Source: JBCDCE01 sp039182515
GTDB taxonomy: Bacteria; Pseudomonadota; Alphaproteobacteria; Rhodobacterales; Rhodobacteraceae
Reading direction: 5' to 3'
DNA length: 64,000 nucleotides
Assembly: GCA_039182515.1 (NCBI GenBank)
Contig: JBCDCE010000007.1
Location: forward strand, 1-64,000
Positions 57,850 to 64,000 of this stretch are shown here, in pieces. Both the position numbers and the translations under genes were made by a program. The notes beneath the pieces are model-generated. The model was not told where the DNA came from and did not search any database. It saw only the letters and a program-made list of their open reading frames with translations. How positions within the stretch are numbered: the first letter of the stretch is position 1; the number at the start of each line of letters is the position of its first letter.

Positions 57850-58665
57850 ATGCAGGATTTAGGAATGGACCGCGGCCTGGTGGTGCTGGGCTGCGGAAAA
57901 ATGGGCCAGGCGTTGGTTCAAGGTTGGCTCACCGGCGGATTGGATCCCCAAAACGTCTGGATATTGGATCCGAACCCGGCTCCTTGCCTGAAAGACTGGG
58001 GTGTTCATGTGAACACCGCACTTCCACAAGCCCCCTGGGGTGTTATGATTGCGGTGAAACCCCAAATGATGGGCGAGGCCTTGCCGCAAATCACGCGGGT
58101 CTCAGGCGAAGACACGGTCTTTTTATCAATCGCAGCCGGCGTGACGCTCAGCCATTTCGAAGAGGTCTTGGGCAAGCGCCCGATCATTCGGTCTATGCCC
58201 AATACGCCCGCCGCGATCGGCCAAGGCATCACAGCCATTGTTGGCAACGCACGTGTCACCGAAGAACATTTAACCGGCGCTGAAGCCTTGCTCTCCGCGG
58301 TGGGAGAGGTTTTGCGCGTCGAGACCGAAGCCCAAATCGATGCTGTGACAGGCGTCTCAGGATCGGGGCCTGCATATGTCTTTCATCTTATTGAGACGCT
58401 TGCAGCCGCAGGTGAAGCCGAAGGCCTTCCTGCTCAAACGGCCATGCGCTTGGCCAAAGCCACTGTCGCAGGCGCAGGGGCGTTAGCTTTTCCAAAAGAA
58501 GCCGATCCGAGCCAATTAAGAGTAAACGTCACTTCGCCAGGCGGAACAACACAAGCAGCCCTCGAAGTTTTGATGGACGCTGAGAAAGGCTTTCCTAGGT
58601 TGTTGCCCAGGGCCGTTCGCGCAGCTGTGGCGCGCGCGGGTGAGCTGTCTAAGGGAGAGGGATGA
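57850..58665 (+). CDS. proC: Pyrroline-5-carboxylate reductase
   Basis: 271-residue enzyme making proline from P5C with NADPH. GCGKMGQALVQGW, MPNTPAAIGQGIT and SGSGPAYVFHLIE, SPGGTTQAALEVL are diagnostic. Overlaps csaA by four bases. Confidence 0.96.
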   Translation: MQDLGMDRGLVVLGCGKMGQALVQGWLTGGLDPQNVWILDPNPAPCLKDWGVHVNTALPQAPWGVMIAVKPQMMGEALPQITRVSGEDTVFLSIAAGVTLSHFEEVLGKRPIIRSMPNTPAAIGQGITAIVGNARVTEEHLTGAEALLSAVGEVLRVETEAQIDAVTGVSGSGPAYVFHLIETLAAAGEAEGLPAQTAMRLAKATVAGAGALAFPKEADPSQLRVNVTSPGGTTQAALEVLMDAEKGFPRLLPRAVRAAVARAGELSKGEG

Positions 58666-59003
58666 TGGCGGAAATCCAATTTGATGACTTTCTTAAAGTG
58701 GACATGCGCGTGGGCGAGATTACCCGCGCCGAACCCTTTCCCGAAGCCCGCAAGCCAGCGATCAAACTTTGGGTCAATTTTGGCTCTGAGATTGGTGAAA
58801 AGAAGAGCTCCGCTCAAATTACCAAACACTACAGGCTGGAAGATCTTCCAGGAAAACGCGTGCTGGCCGTTGTTAATTTTCCGCCACGCCAAATTGGGCC
58901 TGTAAGATCGGAAGTTTTGGTGCTGGGTGTCCCGGATGACAAAGGTGAGGTTGTCCTCATAGCACCAGATAAAAACGTACCCTTGGGAGGGCGTCTCTAT
59001 TGA
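58662..59003 (+). CDS. csaA: tRNA-binding/export chaperone CsaA
   Basis: 113-residue OB-fold protein with the CsaA sequence FLKVDMRVGEITRAEPFPEARKPAIKLWV..VLAVVNFPPRQIGPVRSEVLVLG. In Bacillus it aids protein export; in general it binds tRNA-like folds. Sandwiched between proC and the hydroxyacid dehydrogenase with overlaps on both sides. Confidence 0.93.
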   Translation: MMAEIQFDDFLKVDMRVGEITRAEPFPEARKPAIKLWVNFGSEIGEKKSSAQITKHYRLEDLPGKRVLAVVNFPPRQIGPVRSEVLVLGVPDDKGEVVLIAPDKNVPLGGRLY

Positions 59004-59953
59004 CCAAAGTTCTAATCACCCGCGAGTTGCCCGCCAGTGTCATGGCCGCGGCACGCGACTGCGCTGATGTCACTGAGCGAGATGCTGGCCGCCCGATGAG
59101 CCTTGATGAGGCGCGAGCCGCTCTGGAAACTTATGAGATCATTTTACCTACCTTAGGCGACAGCTTTGGGCCACAGGCCTTTGACGGCATCACACCCGTC
59201 ACAAAACTGATCGCAAATTTTGGGGTTGGCTATAACCATATCGATGTCACCAGTGCTGCCTCAGCAGGCATTGCGGTGACCAACACGCCCGGCGCTGTGA
59301 CTGACGCCACCGCTGACATCGCAATGATGCTCACCTTGATGAGCTGTCGCCGCGCCAGCGAGGGCGAGCGCATGGTGCGCCAAGGCGCGTGGACCGGCTG
59401 GCACCCCGTGCAGCTTTTGGGTCAACACTTGGGCGCAAAAACTCTTGGCATTGTGGGCATGGGGCGCATCGGCAAGGCCATCGCCAGACGCGCTCACTTC
59501 GGCTTTGGCATGAACATCGTTTTTTATAATCGATCAAAAGTGCCCGATTTTGGCGTCCCTGGCACGCAAGCTCAAGACCTCAGCGAGTTGATGCACGCCG
59601 CCGATGTTGTTGTGATGGCGGTGCCGGCAACCCCTGAGACGCACCACATGTTGGGTGCAGAGCAGCTCGCTGAAATGAAACCCAATGCCCATGTGGTCAA
59701 TATCGCACGCGGGGACGTGGTGGATGAAGAGGCCTTGATCGAAGCCCTCCAAGAGGGGCAAATCGCAGGCGCTGGGCTCGATGTTTACGAATTTGAACCG
59801 AAGGTTCCCCAATCGCTTATGGAACTCGACAATGTTACGCTTCTTCCACATTTGGGCACAGCGGCCTTAGAAGTGCGCGAAAATATGGGGTTCATGGCGG
59901 TCGACAATATTCGTGCCTACCTGGCTGGAAATGCCTTACCGAATAAAGTCTAA
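59000..59953 (+). CDS. D-2-hydroxyacid dehydrogenase (glyoxylate reductase type)
   Basis: 317-residue NAD(P)-dependent enzyme. Cofactor loop GIVGMGRIGKAIARRA, catalytic arginine in NIARGDVVDE, glutamate-histidine pair in DVYEFEP and LLPHLGTAA. Reduces glyoxylate or hydroxypyruvate. TTG start overlaps the csaA stop (TATTGA). Followed by the fourth TACTC motif. Confidence 0.92.
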   Translation: MTKVLITRELPASVMAAARDCADVTERDAGRPMSLDEARAALETYEIILPTLGDSFGPQAFDGITPVTKLIANFGVGYNHIDVTSAASAGIAVTNTPGAVTDATADIAMMLTLMSCRRASEGERMVRQGAWTGWHPVQLLGQHLGAKTLGIVGMGRIGKAIARRAHFGFGMNIVFYNRSKVPDFGVPGTQAQDLSELMHAADVVVMAVPATPETHHMLGAEQLAEMKPNAHVVNIARGDVVDEEALIEALQEGQIAGAGLDVYEFEPKVPQSLMELDNVTLLPHLGTAALEVRENMGFMAVDNIRAYLAGNALPNKV

Positions 59954-59989
59954 AAGAGACGAAGGGAAATCGATAGCGCTCCCTCCTAC

Positions 59990-60047
59990 TTTTTCTTGGT
60001 CAAATACTCCGGGGGAGGGTCGAAAGACCCGGGGGCAGAGCCCCCAA
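59990..60047 (+). repeat. TACTC-type 3' motif, copy 4, with GC hairpins
   Basis: TTTTTCTTGGTCAAATACTCC then GGGTCGAAAGACCC and GGGGGCAGAGCCCCC hairpins, 36 bases after the dehydrogenase stop and convergent with tdk. Layout is that of copy 1. Confidence 0.8.
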
Positions 60048-60052
60048 TGCCT

Positions 60053-60637
60053 TCAACGACCAATCTTTGCCATCTCTTCGCGCCAATGACGCCGGCAGAG
60101 CGATACATAGGTTTCATTGCCACCAACCAAAAACTGAGCGCCATCAGCCAAAACATTGCCAGCCTCGTCTTTGCGCACAACCATCGTCGCCTTCTTCCCG
60201 CAGTGACAAATTGTGCGCACCTCTCGCATCTCATCTGACAAAGCCAGCAAAGCAGCAGACCCCGGAAAGAGAGTCCCGCGAAAGTCGACCCTGAGGCCGT
60301 AGCACATCACAGGTACTTCAAGATCATCCACCGCGCGCGCCAATTGCCAAACCTGATCTGCGGTTAAAAAATGCGCCTCATCCACAAAAACGCAGGCACA
60401 TGGATCTTTGAGGCGCGTTTGGATCTTGGCGAAAAGATCATCCTCTTGGCCGTAAGTGTCTGCCTTGGCACTGATTCCGATCCGCGACGCGATGCGCCCT
60501 TCACCGGATCGGTCATCTTGCGCTGTAGTGAGCAGGTAAGTCTGCATCCCACGCTCGATATAGTTGTGCGAGGCTTGTAAAAGAACGGTCGATTTGCCCG
60601 CGTTCATTGTGGAGTAGTTGAAGTAGAGTTTGGCCAT
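60053..60637 (-). CDS. tdk: Thymidine kinase
   Basis: 194-residue type II thymidine kinase. P-loop YSTMNAGKSTVLLQA, VFVDEAHFLT (Walker B) and the zinc cysteines CHCGKKAT..CRRHW are present. Salvages thymidine to dTMP. Confidence 0.95.
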   Translation of the reverse strand: MAKLYFNYSTMNAGKSTVLLQASHNYIERGMQTYLLTTAQDDRSGEGRIASRIGISAKADTYGQEDDLFAKIQTRLKDPCACVFVDEAHFLTADQVWQLARAVDDLEVPVMCYGLRVDFRGTLFPGSAALLALSDEMREVRTICHCGKKATMVVRKDEAGNVLADGAQFLVGGNETYVSLCRRHWREEMAKIGR

Positions 60638-60976
60638 TTTGTAGCGCTAGCGTATTTTAACGGCGGGCTGCAAGCATGGCTTCCAGAGGATGGATAAACT
60701 CAATCAGCGCCTGCAATTTCTCGAAAAATGTTGGCGCAAAAAAGGTACCAAGGTTGGGATGGGTCCGCCCCGCTCTTCGCAGCCACCGCAACGAGACGCA
60801 TGAACGGACCCCCCAGCCGACCGCGAAAGATCAGCTACACACACACCGTTCCACATGGAACACGAAACATATGACCCCGCGTCTCCGCGCAATTAATGGG
60901 AAATAGATTTGCGAATTCCCCTAAGCCCGCCTATGAAGGCTTAGCTTTGACCAAGATCTATCAGCGTGGACGACCA
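60638..60976. other. Gap with a parS-like palindrome
   Basis: No gene seen. At 60847-60862 CGTTCCACATGGAACA matches the ParB target TGTTCCACGTGGAACA at 14 of 16 positions, with arms GTTCCA/TGGAAC. It could instead be an operator for the CII-like gene downstream. A second inverted repeat TAAGCC (60922) / GGCTTA lies nearer that gene. Confidence 0.4.
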
Positions 60977-61435
60977 ATGGCCGGTGTAGGCAGTTACCTC
61001 AAAAAGCATACCGAAGCGCTTGTAAAAGACGTTGGTATAGAAACAGCCTGCGAACTCGCAGGTAAATCCAAAGCGACGTTAGGGCGGTACTACTCCGACA
61101 ATGACGAGCATTCTGATCGCTTTATGCCCATCGATACTGTGGCGGCTCTAGAAAAAGAGTCGAAATACCCGCATGTCACCTCTGCCTTGGCAGAGCTTTT
61201 GGGGATCACCCTATCGTATAACGAAAACCGTAAAAACTCTGACGACAAAGGTGGCATCAACAGCGATGTGATCCAACTCAGCCAGCGGTTTGCAATGCTC
61301 ATGGGTGAGTACAACCAATCGATCGAAGATGGAGTCATCACCGTGAACGAGGCCAAGCGCCTTTTGCGCGAAACAGTTGCGCTGCAGCAAGTGCTCATTG
61401 AGATGAAATTGCATCTCGAGGACGAAAGCGCTTAA
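60977..61435 (+). CDS. Phage CII/CP76-like DNA-binding protein
   Basis: 152 residues. The N-terminal half, [41 protein letters not shown] (in pieces), looks like a Cro/CII type helix-turn-helix as in the CP76 family; the C-terminal half is helical and probably dimerises. Such genes occur in Rhodobacterales chromosomes outside prophages. No other phage genes are near. Ends five bases before arsH-like gene, which it may control. Confidence 0.6.
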   Translation: MAGVGSYLKKHTEALVKDVGIETACELAGKSKATLGRYYSDNDEHSDRFMPIDTVAALEKESKYPHVTSALAELLGITLSYNENRKNSDDKGGINSDVIQLSQRFAMLMGEYNQSIEDGVITVNEAKRLLRETVALQQVLIEMKLHLEDESA

Positions 61436-61440
61436 GCGCG

Positions 61441-62157
61441 ATGGCGCCAAAAGACTTGCCAAATGTGATCGAGGGCGCCGTGCAGCCCATAGATCCGACC
61501 GAACTGATTGGGCCGGGCGACGACGGTCATCCCCCCAAAATTCTCCTGTTGTATGGCTCTTTGCGGGCCAAAAGCTATTCGCGCGCTGCCACTGAAGAAG
61601 CCGCGCGTATCCTCGAAATGCTGGGGGCAGAGACCAAGACATTTGATCCAACCGGCCTGCCGCTCCCCGATGGCGCTGACGCGAGCCATGAGAAGGTTGC
61701 GGAGCTTCGCGAGTTGTCGCTCTGGTCCGAAGGTATGGTGTGGTCGAGTCCCGAACGGCATGGGGCGATGACCGGTGTGATGAAAACGCAGATCGACTGG
61801 ATCCCGCTTTCTGCCATCGGAGGTATTCGCCCCACTCAAGGTAAGACACTTGCGCTGATGCAAGTTTCAGGCGGGTCGCAGAGCTTCAACGCGGTTAACC
61901 AAATGCGTATTTTGGGCCGCTGGATGCGTATGCTGACCATCCCGAACCAATCCAGCATTCCCAAAGCTTGGTTGGAGTTTGAAAACGGGCGGATGAAGCC
62001 CTCTTCGCTCTACATGCGCGTCTACGACGTCATGGAAGAACTGATGAAATTCACCTACCTCACGCGCGCGCGTGTTCCTGGTTTGGTGGATCGCTATTCG
62101 GAACGTGTTGAGAGCGCTGAAGCTGTACACAAGCGCGTCTCTTCACCGGACGGGTGA
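61441..62157 (+). CDS. arsH: ArsH-type NADPH-dependent FMN reductase
   Basis: 238-residue flavoprotein of the ArsH group: [63 protein letters not shown] and [11 protein letters not shown]. ArsH oxidises trivalent organoarsenicals and reduces quinones or metals. It is not in an ars operon here. Confidence 0.9.
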   Translation: MAPKDLPNVIEGAVQPIDPTELIGPGDDGHPPKILLLYGSLRAKSYSRAATEEAARILEMLGAETKTFDPTGLPLPDGADASHEKVAELRELSLWSEGMVWSSPERHGAMTGVMKTQIDWIPLSAIGGIRPTQGKTLALMQVSGGSQSFNAVNQMRILGRWMRMLTIPNQSSIPKAWLEFENGRMKPSSLYMRVYDVMEELMKFTYLTRARVPGLVDRYSERVESAEAVHKRVSSPDG

Positions 62158-62164
62158 CGCGCTT

Positions 62165-62190
62165 CGCGCGAGAGTATTTTGCCAAGAAAA
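62165..62190 (-). repeat. TACTC-type 3' motif, copy 5 (reverse)
   Basis: On the minus strand TTTTTCTTGGCAAAATACTC directly after the T run of the FabH-like gene terminator. Same relation to its gene as the four forward copies. Confidence 0.8.
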
Positions 62191-62232
62191 AGAGAGGCGC
62201 GCAGACTAAATTCTGAGTTTAAATGCGCGCCT
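62186..62232 (-). terminator. Terminator overlapping the FabH-like stop codon
   Basis: AGGCGCGC (62195-62202) with GCGCGCCT (62225-62232), loop of 22 bases, then CTCTCTTTTT on the minus strand. The first arm covers the stop codon. Confidence 0.65.
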
Positions 62233-63349
62233 ATTGACGGGTCAGCAAGACCGAGCCGACGCTATATCCCGCGCCAAATGAACAAATCAGGCCGCGGTCG
62301 CCTGGTCCCATATCCTTAGAGTACTTTGAAAAAGCGATGATTGAGCCCGCCGAGGATGTGTTGGCGTAGTCTTGGAGGATGTTGGGTTGTTCGCCTGGCT
62401 CAGGCGTGCGGCCCAGCACTTTCTTGCCGATATAGTCGTTCATGGATTTATTGGCCTGGTGGAGCCAAAGGCGCTTGAGATCTTGCGACGTGACGCCTTC
62501 GTCTTCCATGTGCTGTGCAATGTGCTTTGAGACAAGCGGAAGCACTTCTTTAAAAACTTTGCGACCCTCTTGCATGAATTGCATGTCGCGCCGGTCTTCC
62601 ATCTGATCGGCTGTGCGGCGCAGATAGCCGTTGTTGTTGCGGATATTGTTGGAAAATTGGGTCGCGCAGCGTGTGGAATTAATCTCGAAGTGCGCGCCTT
62701 GGGCGTCTTCCGCGCGGCCCAAAACCAAAGCTGTGGCAACATCGCCAAAGATGAAGTGACAGTCACGGTCGCGCCATTCGAGGTGTGCGGAGCAAATCTC
62801 TGGGCAAATGACGAGTGCTTTTCGAATTGAACCTGAACGGATCATATCTGCGGCCGCCTGCAAGCCGAAGGTCGCGGATGAACAGGCCACGTTCATATCG
62901 AAGGCAAACCCTGAGGTGCCCAACAACTCTTGGATCTCTATCGCGATGGCGGGATATGCGCGCTGGTGATTGCTGGCCGCACAGAGCACCGCATCGATCT
63001 CCTCTGCCGCCACGCCTGCTTGTGCTAAAGCTGTCTGTGCGGCGTCTACACCCATTTCGGCCATATGACTTGGGGCGTTATCGGGACGCGCCGCGAGCTT
63101 GGGAAAAAGACGTGTTGGATCCAGCACGCCGCCTTTATCCAAAACAAATCGGTTTTCGATGCCGGAGGCTGCGAGAATAAACTCTGCGGAGGAATAGGTT
63201 TTGGCCTCAACGTTTCCAGCTGCAATCTCGTCTTTGTGCTGAGCGTTGTATAGATCCACATGCGCGTTAAACGCCGCAACGAGTTCATCGTTGGTGATGA
63301 TCTCAGAAGGTGTAAACACCCCGGAGCCTAAAATCGCAGCTGTATGCAT
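62231..63349 (-). CDS. Beta-ketoacyl-ACP synthase III-like protein
   Basis: 372-residue condensing enzyme of the FabH family. Catalytic cysteine in NVACSSATFGL, histidine in LWLHQANKSMN, asparagine in YANTSSAGS. Longer than FabH (about 320) by an N-terminal insertion, as in the FabH-like proteins that take acyl-CoAs. May start fatty acid chains or join acyl units in another pathway. Terminator overlaps its stop. Confidence 0.9.
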   Translation of the reverse strand: MHTAAILGSGVFTPSEIITNDELVAAFNAHVDLYNAQHKDEIAAGNVEAKTYSSAEFILAASGIENRFVLDKGGVLDPTRLFPKLAARPDNAPSHMAEMGVDAAQTALAQAGVAAEEIDAVLCAASNHQRAYPAIAIEIQELLGTSGFAFDMNVACSSATFGLQAAADMIRSGSIRKALVICPEICSAHLEWRDRDCHFIFGDVATALVLGRAEDAQGAHFEINSTRCATQFSNNIRNNNGYLRRTADQMEDRRDMQFMQEGRKVFKEVLPLVSKHIAQHMEDEGVTSQDLKRLWLHQANKSMNDYIGKKVLGRTPEPGEQPNILQDYANTSSAGSIIAFSKYSKDMGPGDRGLICSFGAGYSVGSVLLTRQ

Positions 63350-63463
63350 GATGTTGAATCCTTTAGGTCTGCGCGATTTGCCGCGAATGGCGCGATAAGG
63401 TCAAGGCGTGTTCCATATCACGTTGGGTCCGTAATACGCGCAGATCTCTGCAAAAGGCGTGTT

Positions 63464-63628
63464 TCAGACAACTTCAGCGCGTTGCGAAGGCAGGGTCGAT
63501 TGGTCAAGGCTGGAACTTTGATTTTGCTCCATATCCGGCGCGCCCGCGTTAAGGAACGCAAAAACGATTACGATCAAAGCAAGCACGCCAACAAAAAGGC
63601 CAATGATAAATCCTAGTCTACGAGACAT
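63464..63628 (-). CDS. Small membrane protein
   Basis: 54 residues from the ATG at 63628: short basic start (MSRRLG), one transmembrane helix (FIIGLFVGVLALIVIVFAFL) and a short polar tail. Unknown function. Lies between carB and the FabH-like gene on the same strand. Confidence 0.6.
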   Translation of the reverse strand: MSRRLGFIIGLFVGVLALIVIVFAFLNAGAPDMEQNQSSSLDQSTLPSQRAEVV

Positions 63629-63790
63629 TCTTCGCGGCACCCTAAAAAACACAGTGACGCTAGCGTAAACATCACAATATGCGTCTGTCGAGCGTTATTG
63701 CGGGCTCAAGGTGTCTCGAGACCAACCGAAGTACATTTTCCGAAGCTCCCTTGGGGCGATCTTGTGGATTTTGTACCGCGAACAAAGATC

Positions 63791-64000
63791 TTATGCCTCT
63801 TGTAAAGCATGCACCGCAATCTCTCCTTGAACTCGGGCCTTCAAGGCCAAAGCAGCGGCATGGGCAGCAGCAGCTGTTGTGAAGTAGGGGATTTTGTCAA
63901 AAAGCGCGACTTTGCGAATTTCGCGGCTGTCTTCGATGGCTTGGGTGCCTTCTGTGGTGTTGATCACAAGACTGATCGCGCCGTCTTTGAGCTGGTCCGT
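63791..64000 (-). CDS. carB: Carbamoyl phosphate synthase large subunit, C-terminal end
   Basis: The last 69 codons of carB run off the right end of the window. The visible part is the MGS-like allosteric domain: VINTTEGTQAIEDSREIRK and KIPYFTTAAAAHAAALAL, ending LQEA and TAA. It makes carbamoyl phosphate for arginine and pyrimidines. Confidence 0.95.
   Translation of the reverse strand, partial: TDQLKDGAISLVINTTEGTQAIEDSREIRKVALFDKIPYFTTAAAAHAAALALKARVQGEIAVHALQEA

Noticed and set aside
60977..62157. CII-like regulator plus ArsH as an arsenic resistance operon
   Set aside because: No arsB, arsC or acr3 nearby, and the ArsR-type regulator at 39.7 kb is 21 kb away with its own partner.

Overview
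The window is bacterial chromosome from the Rhodobacterales (Roseobacter-type Alphaproteobacteria). The signs are the gene families (VPLPA-type C-terminal sorting signals, TbpB-like lipoproteins, Hint-domain protein, DUF1150 next to Hsp20, ferredoxin, MidA-type methyltransferase), an alphaproteobacterial SOS box (GAAC-N7-GAAC), and tightly packed genes with frequent 1-14 base overlaps. No rRNA, tRNA, CRISPR array, insertion sequence or intact prophage was seen. Both ends are cut inside genes: atpD at the left and carB at the right.

Layout. 0-1.7 kb: end of the ATP synthase operon (atpD-atpC). 1.9-6 kb: secreted hypothetical, secreted cyanophycinase-like hydrolase, H-type lectin, ureohydrolase, SDR. 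6.1-8.5 kb: three tandem VPLPA-CTERM surface proteins, each with its own terminator. 8.6-15.2 kb: prs, small-molecule enzymes, a ribF-ycgN-ltaE cluster in which ltaE is frameshifted, MaoC and HAD proteins. 15.3-21.4 kb: cyclic-nucleotide-binding membrane protein, DegP-type protease, a stand-alone OB domain of DnaE2 behind an SOS box, ferredoxin, purD. 21.5-29.8 kb: xseA, AlkB-like hydroxylase, a fused FdsG-FdsB diaphorase, ftsY with two glutamate-proline repeats, DMT transporter, YciB. 30-33.3 kb: VOC protein, amidinohydrolase, small LuxR-type regulator, Mn-dependent pyrophosphatase. 33.4-36.4 kb: three tandem TbpB-like lipoproteins. 36.8-39 kb: groESL under a CIRCE operator. 39-44.2 kb: a looser, plastic stretch with an ArsR/WrbA pair, a histidine kinase, a zinc-ribbon protein, a decayed copy of the groEL 3' end and a decayed copy of a von Willebrand A gene end. 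44.2-64 kb: mostly housekeeping genes (phnM, purEK, hsp20, trxB, lgt, pgeF, proC, csaA, tdk, carB), plus a Hint protein, a CII-like regulator, ArsH and a FabH-like synthase.

The most interesting non-coding content is repeated DNA at 3' ends of genes. One element of about 150 bases occurs three times (about 1.7, 5.2 and 23.1 kb) with a 31-base block identical in all copies. A shorter motif of the form TTTTCTTGG..AAATACTC occurs five times, always just after a gene and in that gene's orientation. The SOS-boxed DnaE2 OB domain and the two decayed gene tails near 40-42.4 kb are the other observations most worth following. Starts were usually chosen from Shine-Dalgarno positions and family alignment from memory; no database search was possible.
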